Below are positions 16,124-24,079 of a stretch of 64,000 bases of DNA, piece after piece. The notes beneath the pieces are model-generated. The model searched no databases. It saw only the letters and a list, made by a program, of their open reading frames with translations, and was not told where the DNA came from. Where the stretch lies: contig NZ_RJSG01000003.1 in assembly GCF_003725775.1 (NCBI RefSeq), positions 361,307 through 425,306 on the forward strand. The letters are read 5' to 3'. Each line of letters starts with the position of its first letter. The stretch's first letter is position 1. Source of the DNA: Nocardioides marmorisolisilvae (GTDB lineage: Bacteria > Actinomycetota > Actinomycetes > Propionibacteriales > Nocardioidaceae). The position numbers and the translations under genes are program-made.

Positions 16124-17629
16124 ATGAACCGCGTTCGCCTCACCGCCGCCGCCCTCCTGGCCTCGGTCGCCGTCCTCGTCCCGGCCGGCACCGGCTCAGC
16201 GCTCGGCGGCTTCCCGATCCCGTCGCTGCCGACCGACTTCCTCACCGAGCCGTTCAGCGGGACCCCGGCGACCGCGAACCCGCTGCCGCACGAGGAGATC
16301 AAGCAGAACCCCTTCCTCTCCCCCAACGGCACCAGCTCGATGCACGACGACGCCTACGCCTCGGACGCCTACGAGGTCAGCGGTCCGCTCGGCAACAACG
16401 TGAAGGTGCGCTCGGCCTGGTACGGCGTCTCCGAGTGCGCGACCGTCGCGTTCGACTCCCAGCACCGCATGGTCGGCCTCTGCGGCGATCTCCAGGGCTT
16501 CAAGATGCGGCTGATCGACCCGACGACGCTGCGCACCATCGGCAACGACCTGCTGACCTCCAAGCGGAACCTGGCCTCGGGCGAGAACCCGTTCACCAGC
16601 ATCTGCGGAGGCACCTACTTCTCCCTCGACTCCCACGACGTCGCCACGGTGGTCACCGTCGCCAAGCAGGTCTGGCGGGTGCGCGTCGACGCAGCGGGCT
16701 TCACCAAGCTCGGCTCGTACGACGTCTCCGCCTACGTGCCGGGTGACGACTGCCTGGTGGCAACCCTGCCCGACTGGTCCGGCAACATCTTCTTCGTCAC
16801 CCAGCAGGGCCGGGTCGGCGTGATCAACCCGACCACCGGCACGATCAAGACGATGCAGTTCCCCGCCGGCGAGGGCATCTACAACTCGATCTCCGGCGAC
16901 GAGACCGGTGCGATCTACATCGTCACCGACCACGCCCTGTACGCCGTCGAGGCCGACGCCTCCGGCCAGCCGCAGGTCCGCTGGTCGCAGGTCTACGACC
17001 GCGGCTCGGTGCAGAAGTCCGGCCAGCTCTCGCAGGGCTCGGGGACGACCCCGACCCTCATCGGTGACGACCTGGTCGCGATCACCGACAACGCCGACCC
17101 GCAGATGCACGTGCAGTTCTACCGTCGCAACGGCGCCAACGGCGACCGGCTCCTGTGCCAGGTCCCCGTCTTCGGGGCCGGAGCCTCCGACACCGAGAAC
17201 AGCCTCATCTACGCCGGCGGAACCCCCGACGGCCCGCGCTCGGTGATCGTGGAGAACAACTACGGGTACGACGGCTTCCAGAGCACCATCCTGGGCAAGA
17301 CCACGTCCGGCGGCGTCGCGAAGGTCTCCATCAACCCGGACAACACCTGCCAGGTCGACTGGACCAACCCGATCGTCTCGCCCACCCCGGTCCCGAAGGT
17401 CTCGCTCGGCAACGGCTTGCTCTACCTCTACGCCAAGCCGAAGTCGAACCCGCTGGACGACAGCTGGTACCTCGCGGCGGTCGACGTGCGCACCGGCGCC
17501 ACGAAGTGGATGCAGCGCACCGGCAACGGGATCCAGTGGAACAACCATTACGCCGCTATCTACCTCGGACCCGACGGAGCGGCCTACATGCCGACCCTGA
17601 CCGGCATGATCCGCTTCAAGGATCAGTGA
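16124..17629 (+). CDS. Secreted beta-propeller protein of unknown function
   Basis: A 501-residue exported protein. Residues 1-27 are a signal peptide (MNRVRLTAAALLASVAVLV, then AGTGSALG). The rest is built from repeated beta-strand units with blade-like phrases such as VTQQGRVGVINPTTGTI, IYIVTDHALYAVEAD, YLAAVDVRTGATKWMQRT and AYMPTLTGMIRF, which resemble PQQ-type propeller blades. No enzymatic residues are recognised. Five or more Cys suggest disulfides outside the cell. ATG 16124 has GGAGAT upstream. It is terminated by a strong hairpin shared with the convergent E2 gene. Confidence 0.75.
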   Translation: MNRVRLTAAALLASVAVLVPAGTGSALGGFPIPSLPTDFLTEPFSGTPATANPLPHEEIKQNPFLSPNGTSSMHDDAYASDAYEVSGPLGNNVKVRSAWYGVSECATVAFDSQHRMVGLCGDLQGFKMRLIDPTTLRTIGNDLLTSKRNLASGENPFTSICGGTYFSLDSHDVATVVTVAKQVWRVRVDAAGFTKLGSYDVSAYVPGDDCLVATLPDWSGNIFFVTQQGRVGVINPTTGTIKTMQFPAGEGIYNSISGDETGAIYIVTDHALYAVEADASGQPQVRWSQVYDRGSVQKSGQLSQGSGTTPTLIGDDLVAITDNADPQMHVQFYRRNGANGDRLLCQVPVFGAGASDTENSLIYAGGTPDGPRSVIVENNYGYDGFQSTILGKTTSGGVAKVSINPDNTCQVDWTNPIVSPTPVPKVSLGNGLLYLYAKPKSNPLDDSWYLAAVDVRTGATKWMQRTGNGIQWNNHYAAIYLGPDGAAYMPTLTGMIRFKDQ

Positions 17630-17730
17630 CAACGCGGAGAAAATCGTCACTTTCGGATTTCCCCGAAAAGCCGTGACCTGCCCCGGACCTCGTTCGTTGA
17701 GAACTCGAAGCCACCTACGGGGGTGACGAG

Positions 17731-17792
17731 TTCGGTCCCCCACGATCAGCACCTGGTTCGGGGGAACAGGGCGCCGTTCGTGGGGGACCGAA
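17731..17792. terminator. Bidirectional hairpin between convergent genes
   Basis: The 15 bases TTCGGTCCCCCACGA (17731-17745) are perfectly reverse-complemented at 17778-17792, with a 32-base loop that can itself fold (GGTTC...GGAAC). It lies midway between the propeller gene stop and the E2 gene stop. A second weaker structure built on two GCTAGC copies lies at about 17800-17830. Confidence 0.6.
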
Positions 17793-17832
17793 TCTCTTTG
17801 CTAGCAAGGGGATTCCTCCTGCTAGCGGGGAG

Positions 17833-19278
17833 CTAGAACAGCAGCGCTGCTGCCGGGTCCTCCATCATCGAGGCCACGTCCGCGAGGAAACGTGAACCTG
17901 ACTCACCATCGACATGGCGGTGGTCGAAGGACAGCGTGAGGGTGCACACGTCGCGGATCTCCAGGCGCTCGTCGCCGTCCTCGACAACGACCCACGGCTG
18001 GCGCTTCGTCGCACCGAAGCAGAGGATCGCGGACTCTCCCGGATTGATGATCGGCGTGCCACCGTCGACGCCGAAGACACCGACGTTGGTGATCGTGAAC
18101 GAGCCTCCGGCCATGTCGGCCGGCTGCGTCTTGCCCGACCGCGCCACCGACGTCAGGTCGCCGAGCGCGCCAGCCAGCTCGAGCAGCGAGAGCGTGTCGG
18201 CGTCCTTGATGTTCGGGACGACCAGACCGCGCGGGGTGGCGGCGGCGATGCCGAGGTTGACCCCGCCCTTGAAGACGATCTCCTGGGCCGCGTCGTCCCA
18301 GTAGGAGTTGATCACCGGGGTCCGACCGATCGCCTTCATGCAGGCGGTCGCCAGGATCAGCAACGGTGAGACCTTCACGTCGGCGAACTCGCGACGACCG
18401 CGCAGGCGCTCGACGAACTCGCTGGTGCGGGTGACGTCGATGGTGACCCACTCGGTCACGTGCGGGGCGGTGAAGGCCGAGGCCACCATCGCCTGGCCCA
18501 TCATCTTCCGGACGCCCTTGATCGGCTCGCGCCGGTCCTCCCGGGTTCCCACCGCAGCTGGACGGGTGGTCACCGCGGTGCCCGAGGAGCCGGCAGCGGC
18601 CTCGACGTCGGCGCGGGTGATCACGCCACCCGGACCGGAGGCTGCACACGTGGTCAGGTCGACCCCGAGGTCCTTGGCCAGCTTGCGCACCGGCGGCTTG
18701 GCCAGCGCGATCGGGTGCGTCGAGCCGGGGTCCGGTGCCGGCACCTCGGCCGGCGGGACGTCGCCGCGCTGCTGCTTCACCCCGCTGGTGACCGAGTGGA
18801 CGAGCCGCTCGACCTCCTCGTGCTGCTGCGGGGCGCCGGCGTTGAACAGGTCCTGCACGTCGGCCTTCGCGTAGTGCACGCCGATCGCCTCGGGCGCCGC
18901 GCGGCGGGCACGACGCACGGCTCCGCGCTCGGCCTTGCTGCGACCGACGAGGCTCTCGCCCTCGCCACCACCACTGGCAGCCGGGTTGGAGAGGTCCATG
19001 TCGGACAGGTCCGGAGCGGTGGCCGCCGGCGTCGGCACAGCGGCGCCGTCGCCGATCCGGATGATCGGCGTACCGACCGCGACCGTCTCGCCCTCGGGCA
19101 CCAGCAGCGCCTCGACGACGCCGGCGTACGGGGAGGGCAGCTCGACGAGCGACTTCGCCGTCTCGATCTCCACGACGATGTCGTTGATCTTGACCTCGTC
19201 GCCGACCTTCACCTTCCAGGTGACGATCTCGGCCTCGACGAGACCTTCGCCGACGTCCGGCAGCAAGAACTCAGACAT
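17833..19278 (-). CDS. bkdC: Dihydrolipoamide acyltransferase (E2) of a 2-oxoacid dehydrogenase
   Basis: E2 core of a 2-oxoacid dehydrogenase complex, 481 residues. N-terminal lipoyl domain with lipoyl-Lys42 (IETAKSLVEL); peripheral subunit-binding domain around residues 185-220 (PPVRKLAKDLGVDL...GPGGVITRADV); catalytic acyltransferase domain at about 250-481 with the active-site DHRHVDG near residue 452. A long Pro/Ala-poor linker at 85-180 with an unusual GVHYAKADVQDLFNAG stretch separates the domains. It follows E1beta with 3 bases between. Mycobacterial homologues serve branched-chain keto acid dehydrogenase, hence the symbol; substrate specificity cannot be read from sequence. Confidence 0.9.
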   Translation of the reverse strand: MSEFLLPDVGEGLVEAEIVTWKVKVGDEVKINDIVVEIETAKSLVELPSPYAGVVEALLVPEGETVAVGTPIIRIGDGAAVPTPAATAPDLSDMDLSNPAASGGGEGESLVGRSKAERGAVRRARRAAPEAIGVHYAKADVQDLFNAGAPQQHEEVERLVHSVTSGVKQQRGDVPPAEVPAPDPGSTHPIALAKPPVRKLAKDLGVDLTTCAASGPGGVITRADVEAAAGSSGTAVTTRPAAVGTREDRREPIKGVRKMMGQAMVASAFTAPHVTEWVTIDVTRTSEFVERLRGRREFADVKVSPLLILATACMKAIGRTPVINSYWDDAAQEIVFKGGVNLGIAAATPRGLVVPNIKDADTLSLLELAGALGDLTSVARSGKTQPADMAGGSFTITNVGVFGVDGGTPIINPGESAILCFGATKRQPWVVVEDGDERLEIRDVCTLTLSFDHRHVDGESGSRFLADVASMMEDPAAALLF

Positions 19279-19281
19279 CGA

Positions 19282-20259
19282 TCAGAACCCCATCGTCCGG
19301 TCGACCGCGTCGAGCACGCGGTCCAGGTCGGGCAGGTACTCCTCCTCGATCCGGGCCGGCGGGTACGGGGTGTCGAACCCGCCCACCCGCAGCACCGGGG
19401 CCTGGAGGGAGTAGAAGCACTGCTCGGTGATCCGGGCCGCGATCTCCGCTCCCATGCCGAGGTTGGTGTGCGCCTCGTGCGCGACCACCGCGCGGCCGGT
19501 CTTGCGCACCGACTCGAAGACCGGGCCCATGTCCAGCGGCGACAGCGTGCGCAGGTCGATCACCTCGAGCGATCGGCCCTCACCGGCAGCCGCCTCGGCG
19601 GCCTTCATCAGCGTCTTCACCATCGGCCCGTACCCGAGCAGCGTCGCGTCACTACCGGTGCGCAGCACCTTCGAGCTGAACAGCGGCGGCGGGGTGGCCT
19701 CCTCGTCGAGATCGGCCTTGTCCGCGTGGTACTGCCGCTTCGGCTCGAGGAACACGACCGGGTCGTCGTGGGCGATGGCCTGCTGGATCATCCAGTAGCC
19801 GTCGACCGGGTTCGAGCAGGAGACCACCTTGAGTCCCGGGGTGTGCGCGAACTGCGCCTCGGGCGACTCCGAGTGGTGCTCGACCGCGCCGATGCCACCG
19901 CCGAACGGGATCCGGATGACCATCGGCATCTTGATCGCGCCCTGGGTGCGGAAGTGCAGCTTGGCGACCTGGCTGACGATCTGGTCGTACGCCGGGTAGA
20001 CGAAGCCGTCGAACTGGATCTCGCAGACGGGGCGGAAGCCGCGCATCGCCAGACCGACCGCGGTGCCGAGGATGCCCGACTCGGCGAGCGGCGAGTCGAT
20101 CACCCGGTCCTCGCCGAAGTCCTTCTGCAGGCCGTCGGTGATCCGGAAGACACCGCCGAGCTTGCCGACGTCCTCACCCATGATCAGGACCTTGGGGTCG
20201 GTCTCCATCGCCTTGCGCAGACCCATGTTCAGGGCCTTGGCCAACGTCACCTTGGTCAT
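19282..20259 (-). CDS. bkdB: 2-oxoacid dehydrogenase E1 component, beta subunit
   Basis: E1beta subunit of 325 residues: MTKVTLAKALNMGLRKAM, IMGEDVGKLGGVFRITDGL, DSPLAESGILGTAVGLA (the ThDP pyrimidine-activating Glu region), MPMVIRIPFGGGIGAVEHHSES and the C-terminal domain with RVGGFDTPYPPARIEEEYLP. The true start is ATG 20259, which overlaps the E1alpha stop by one base (TGATG); the longer frame to 20388 is inside E1alpha. Together with E1alpha it decarboxylates a 2-oxo acid and transfers the acyl group to the E2 lipoyl arm. Confidence 0.92.
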   Translation of the reverse strand: MTKVTLAKALNMGLRKAMETDPKVLIMGEDVGKLGGVFRITDGLQKDFGEDRVIDSPLAESGILGTAVGLAMRGFRPVCEIQFDGFVYPAYDQIVSQVAKLHFRTQGAIKMPMVIRIPFGGGIGAVEHHSESPEAQFAHTPGLKVVSCSNPVDGYWMIQQAIAHDDPVVFLEPKRQYHADKADLDEEATPPPLFSSKVLRTGSDATLLGYGPMVKTLMKAAEAAAGEGRSLEVIDLRTLSPLDMGPVFESVRKTGRAVVAHEAHTNLGMGAEIAARITEQCFYSLQAPVLRVGGFDTPYPPARIEEEYLPDLDRVLDAVDRTMGF

Positions 20260-21389
20260 CAGTGAGCCCCCTCGAACGAGTCGAGGTACGCCGCGAACTC
20301 GTCGCGCTGCGCCTCGAGCTCCGGCGTCTGCTCGGCGTACACCTGGTCGAAGATGCTCAGCGGACTCGGGTCGGGCAGCGCCCGGCACCCGTCGCGGAGC
20401 CTCGCTCCCAGCTCCTCGGCCTCACGCTCGACGTCCTCGAAGAAGTCGTGGTCCGCCAGCCCGTTGCGGGTCAGGTACACCTTCACCCGGGCGATCGGGT
20501 CGCGCAGCTTCCAGTACTCGACCTCGTCGGTGAGCCGGTAGCGGGTCGGGTCGTCGGTGGTCGTGTGCGCACCCATCCGATAGGTGTAGGCCTCGACCAG
20601 GGTCGGACCGTTGCCCTCACGGGCGTACTGGAGCGCCGCCTGGGTGACCGCGTGCACCGCCAGGACGTCGTTGCCGTCGACGCGGACGCCGGGGAAGCCG
20701 AAGCCGCGAGCGCGCTGGTAGAGCGGGATCCGGCTCTGCCGCTCGATCGGCTCGGAGATCGCCCACTGGTTGTTCTGGCAGAAGAACACCACCGGTGCGT
20801 TGTAGGACGCCGCGAAGATGAAGGACTCGTTCACGTCTCCCTGCGACGACGCACCGTCGCCGAAGTAGGCGACGACGGCGGTGTCGCGGTCGGCGTCGCC
20901 GGTGCCGACCGCACCGTCGCGCTGCACGCCCATCGCGTAGCCGGTCGCGTGCAGGGTCTGCGCGCCGATCACGATCGTGTAGTTGGCGAAGTTGTTCACG
21001 TGCGGGTCCCAGGCGCCCTGGTCGACACCGCGGAACAGGCCGAGCAACCGCAGCGGGTCCAGGCCACGGCAGTAGGCGACGCCGTGCTCGCGGTACGTCG
21101 GGAAGACGTAGTCCTGCGGTCGCAGCGCGCGTCCGGAGCCGATCTGCGCCGCTTCCTGGCCGAGCAGCTGGGCCCAGATCCCGAGCTCGCCGTGCCGCTG
21201 GAGAGCGGTCGACTCGGTGTCGATGCGGCGGGTGAGCACCATGTCGCGGTAGAACCCGCGGATCGTGCCGGCCTCGTCCTCACCGCCGTCGAACGCGTAG
21301 TCCGGGTGCTCGACCCGATAGCCCTCGGGGGTGAGCAGCTGGACGTACTGGACGTCGCCCTCGGCTCGTGGGACCAGGTACTCGGTCAT
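20259..21389 (-). CDS. bkdA: 2-oxoacid dehydrogenase E1 component, alpha subunit
   Basis: Thiamine diphosphate-dependent E1alpha subunit, 376 residues. The ThDP/Mg motif runs from GDG at 177-179 to NN at 206-207 (26 residues between), the spacing expected for this superfamily. Other family marks: YVFPTYREHGVAY, NFANYTIVIGAQTLHATGYAMG, AYTYRMGAHTTTDDPTRYR. ATG 21389 has GGAGATC just upstream. First gene of the bkdA-bkdB-bkdC operon. The organisation matches the mycobacterial branched-chain keto acid dehydrogenase; such proteins are often labelled pyruvate dehydrogenase in databases. Confidence 0.92.
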   Translation of the reverse strand: MTEYLVPRAEGDVQYVQLLTPEGYRVEHPDYAFDGGEDEAGTIRGFYRDMVLTRRIDTESTALQRHGELGIWAQLLGQEAAQIGSGRALRPQDYVFPTYREHGVAYCRGLDPLRLLGLFRGVDQGAWDPHVNNFANYTIVIGAQTLHATGYAMGVQRDGAVGTGDADRDTAVVAYFGDGASSQGDVNESFIFAASYNAPVVFFCQNNQWAISEPIERQSRIPLYQRARGFGFPGVRVDGNDVLAVHAVTQAALQYAREGNGPTLVEAYTYRMGAHTTTDDPTRYRLTDEVEYWKLRDPIARVKVYLTRNGLADHDFFEDVEREAEELGARLRDGCRALPDPSPLSIFDQVYAEQTPELEAQRDEFAAYLDSFEGAH

Positions 21390-21412
21390 GCGTGATCTCC
21401 AGATCCATCAAG

Positions 21413-21443
21413 GTACGGGTGGTCGGGGTCGCCGCCCCCGTAC
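21413..21443. promoter_or_regulatory. Hairpin in the bkdA leader
   Basis: GTACGGG at 21413-21419 pairs with CCCGTAC at 21437-21443 around a 17-base loop, 24 bases upstream of the bkdA start. It could be an operator or a leader hairpin. No ligand or regulator can be assigned. Confidence 0.3.
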
Positions 21444-21626
21444 TTGGTCGATCGCGGCCCGCGCGGTTCCGCGGGTTGTGCGGATTTGTGACGCGAGCCA
21501 CTGTCGTTCGACACCGTACCCAGGCAGGCCACCGCTTCGCCAACCAACCCGTGAGTAACCTTCCGCGCCGCCTGCGGATGCTCCTGAGCAGCGCAAATCC
21601 GGATGCGTGCAGGGCCGGTTCTCAGA

Positions 21627-21638
21627 CAGTGTGGGGCG
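21627..21638 (+). promoter_or_regulatory. Possible leaderless promoter of the DMT transporter gene
   Basis: CAGTGT at 21627-21632 (weak -10 match), 6 bases, then GTG at 21639. The spacing agrees with the other leaderless genes in the window; the box itself is poor. Confidence 0.3.
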
Positions 21639-22610
21639 GTGACGACGACCCGCGAACCGGCGCCGGTGATCCGTCCGGCCGCCGCCGCCGGGCTGGTCGC
21701 GATCGCGCTCGTCGTCGTCTACCTGGTCTGGGGTTCGACCTACCTGGCGATCCGCGTCGTGGTGAAGCAGGCGCCGCCGCTGACCGCCTCCGGAGCGCGT
21801 TACATCGTGGCTGCGGCGCTGCTCGGCCTGCTGCTGGCCACCCGGGGCGGCTTCGCCCGGTTGCGGGTGACCCGGCGCGAGCTGCTCGGCTGTGCGATCG
21901 TCGGCCTGTTCCTCCCGGTGCTGGGCAACGGCCTGGTCTCGGTCGGCGAGGACAAGGGCGCCCCCTCAGGAGTGACCGCGCTGCTGATCGCGCTGGCCCC
22001 GCTGATGATCACGATCTTCCGGTTCGCCTCCGGTGACCGGCCGCGACCGGTCGGCGTGCTCGGCGTTCTGCTCGGACTGGTCGGCCTCGGGTACCTGGTG
22101 ATCGCGGGCCGGTCGGGCACCGCCAGCGAGCACGTCCCGCTCGGCGCTGCGCTGATCGTGCTGGTGGCCAGCAGCTTCTGGGCCTTCGGCTCCTGGGTCC
22201 AACCACGGTTGACGTTGCCGAAGGACGCGTTCGTGATGACCGTCCACGAGATGTGGACCGGCGGGGTGATCCTCGTGGTCGCCGGCCTGGCTCGCGGCGA
22301 GCGACCCCACCCGACCGAGTACTCCGCGCACGCCTGGCTGGCCTGGGGCTACCTGGTGGTGTTCGGCTCGATGGTCGCCTTCACGGCGTACGTGTGGCTG
22401 CTGGGGAACGCGCCGATCTCGCTGGTCGCGACCTACGCGTACGTGAACCCTGTGGTCGCGGTGATCCTCGGAGCGTTGATCCTCGACGAGCCGGTCACGC
22501 CGGCGATCGTCATCGGCGGCGCCATCATCGTGGTGGCCGTCGCCGTGGTGATCTCGGTCGAACGCGTCCGCAAACCGACCCCCAGAAATACGGAAACCGT
22601 CGGTTCCTGA
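21639..22610 (+). CDS. EamA/DMT-superfamily transporter (YedA-like)
   Basis: A 323-residue inner-membrane exporter with ten predicted helices in two EamA repeats. Helix 1 contains the typical VVYLVWGSTYLAIRVVV; the second repeat ends with YVNPVVAVILGALILDEPVT, the conserved EamA signature. Members export amino acids or other metabolites; substrate unknown. GTG 21639 is preferred over ATG 21603 because of the promoter spacing, but the alternative adds only 12 residues. Confidence 0.85.
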   Translation: MTTTREPAPVIRPAAAAGLVAIALVVVYLVWGSTYLAIRVVVKQAPPLTASGARYIVAAALLGLLLATRGGFARLRVTRRELLGCAIVGLFLPVLGNGLVSVGEDKGAPSGVTALLIALAPLMITIFRFASGDRPRPVGVLGVLLGLVGLGYLVIAGRSGTASEHVPLGAALIVLVASSFWAFGSWVQPRLTLPKDAFVMTVHEMWTGGVILVVAGLARGERPHPTEYSAHAWLAWGYLVVFGSMVAFTAYVWLLGNAPISLVATYAYVNPVVAVILGALILDEPVTPAIVIGGAIIVVAVAVVISVERVRKPTPRNTETVGS

Positions 22611-22699
22611 CCCATTTGCACCGGTTTCCCCTGTCCGAATGGACATTCTTTGATGTGATCCGTCTTCTTCGCCCCTTTCGGGCTTAGTCTCTGATTGGG

Positions 22700-22724
22700 C
22701 CACCACGCCGGGGGGATGTGGTGG
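22700..22724. promoter_or_regulatory. Hairpin just upstream of the signalling cassette
   Basis: CCACCAC (22700-22706) pairs with GTGGTGG (22718-22724) around an 11-base G-rich loop. It ends 16 bases before the first start codon of the cassette and abuts its purine-rich ribosome binding region, so it could influence translation. Confidence 0.3.
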
Positions 22725-22740
22725 GGGGAAGAGGGATCAC

Positions 22741-23454
22741 GTGATCGCGTTGTCGATCGGTGCGACGTCCGTTGCGCACGGCATTCACTACGCCGTCCTC
22801 GGCGTCGGTCTGGCAGGTCTGCTCGCCCTGCTCGGTCCGCAGCTGGTCGGGGGGCGTCGCGGGACCTCGTTCCGCGACGAGCACTCGCTGCGGGTCCGGG
22901 CACTGTCCGAGCAGATCTCCGACGGCACGCTCGGCCTGCGCATCACCCCGGCCCCCTCCGTGACGCTGACCCGCGAGCCCGTCGATCTGGCCGGCGCCCG
23001 GTACCTGCCGCTGGCCGTCGTGAGCTCAGCAGCGGCGGCCGGGGTGCACGCCGCCGTCGGCCCGGAGCACTTCCGGGAGCAGGTCCTCTTCGGACTGTTC
23101 TTCGCCGGCTCCGCGCTCGCGCAGATCTGCTGGTCGGCGCTGATGGCGCTGCGGCCGTCGCGCGCACTGCTGGTGGCCGCGGTCATCGGCAACAGCGCGG
23201 TGCTGGTGCTCTGGCTGACGACCCGCACCGTCGGGCTGCCCGGACTCCTGCCCAACCCGGAGGCCGTCGGCCCCTGGGACCTCTGCTGCGGCGCGTGGGA
23301 GTTGATCGTGGTGATCACCTCCGCCCGTGCGCTGCGCACGCACGTCGACCTGCGCCTTCCGGCCTGGGCCGACTGGGAGCCGGTCGCCCGCTTCTGGGCG
23401 ATCGGCTCGGTACTGGCACTGCTCGCGTTGACCCTGAGCGGGGCCGGCGCATGA
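22741..23454 (+). CDS. Membrane protein, first gene of a signalling cassette
   Basis: A 237-residue integral membrane protein with about six helices. After helix 1 (HYAVLGVGLAGLLALLG) there is a basic cytoplasmic loop (residues 38-75). Conserved-looking histidines lie in or near membrane helices: VAHGIHYAV, AAAAGVHAAVGPEHF. The phrase HAAVGPEHF...GLFFAGSALAQ recurs, as I remember, in actinobacterial membrane proteins of unknown function. The clustered His could bind heme or metal, which is inference. GTG 22741 follows a GGGGAAGAGGG run. It is 22 bases upstream of the next cassette gene. Confidence 0.7.
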   Translation: MIALSIGATSVAHGIHYAVLGVGLAGLLALLGPQLVGGRRGTSFRDEHSLRVRALSEQISDGTLGLRITPAPSVTLTREPVDLAGARYLPLAVVSSAAAAGVHAAVGPEHFREQVLFGLFFAGSALAQICWSALMALRPSRALLVAAVIGNSAVLVLWLTTRTVGLPGLLPNPEAVGPWDLCCGAWELIVVITSARALRTHVDLRLPAWADWEPVARFWAIGSVLALLALTLSGAGA

Positions 23455-23476
23455 ACCTAGGTGAGGTGGACCCGCG

Positions 23477-24079
23477 ATGGAGTCCTGGCAAGTCGGTCTG
23501 ATCGGCAACGCGGTGATCATGCTCGCGTACCTGCTGATCACCCTCGCGATCGTCGTCCCGCTGGCACGCAGCCACCAGCTGCGCACCAACCCGCTCGGCG
23601 CCGCGACCGGCGCGATCTTCTTCACCTGCTCGGTCCACCACGGCGCACACGCCCTGCACATGCTGTTGCCCTCGCTCGGGTTCACCGACGCGCAGGGCCT
23701 GGCGATGCGGGAAGCGTGGGGCTGGCCCCTGGCCACCTGGGACGTGGTCGGCGCTCTGGTCGCGGTCTACTACTGGACCCTGCGGCGCAACTACTCCTCG
23801 CTGATGCACGGCGCCCAGCTGTTCGAGGACCTGCGCGCCCGCGAGCAGCAGGCGCTCGAGCTCAACGACACCGTCCTGCAGGGTCTGGTCGTCGCGAAGA
23901 TGGCTCTCGACCTCAACCAGCCCGATCGTTCGCAGGAGGCGCTGACCTCCTCGATCTCGGCCGCGAGCCGGATCATCACCGACCTGCTCGGCAACAGCCA
24001 GGAGGGCATCGAGCTGGTCCGCAGCATGCCGGCCGAGATCGAGCGCGAGCCGCAGGACGACCAGAGCGAGGTCACGTGA
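23477..24079 (+). CDS. Membrane kinase remnant lacking the phosphoacceptor histidine and ATPase domain
   Basis: A 200-residue protein with three to four membrane helices (residues 8-100) carrying VHHGAHALHML, a His cluster at the membrane face, followed by a cytoplasmic coiled region resembling the dimerisation helix of NarL-type kinases. Where such kinases have LHD, this protein has LELNDTVLQGLVVAKMALDL: the histidine is Asn130. It ends without any HATPase domain. It cannot be a conventional kinase and may act as a sensor or phosphatase-like partner for the receiver-kinase fusion encoded next, with which it is translationally coupled (GTGA at 24076-24079). ATG 23477 has GAGGTGG upstream. Confidence 0.75.
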   Translation: MESWQVGLIGNAVIMLAYLLITLAIVVPLARSHQLRTNPLGAATGAIFFTCSVHHGAHALHMLLPSLGFTDAQGLAMREAWGWPLATWDVVGALVAVYYWTLRRNYSSLMHGAQLFEDLRAREQQALELNDTVLQGLVVAKMALDLNQPDRSQEALTSSISAASRIITDLLGNSQEGIELVRSMPAEIEREPQDDQSEVT

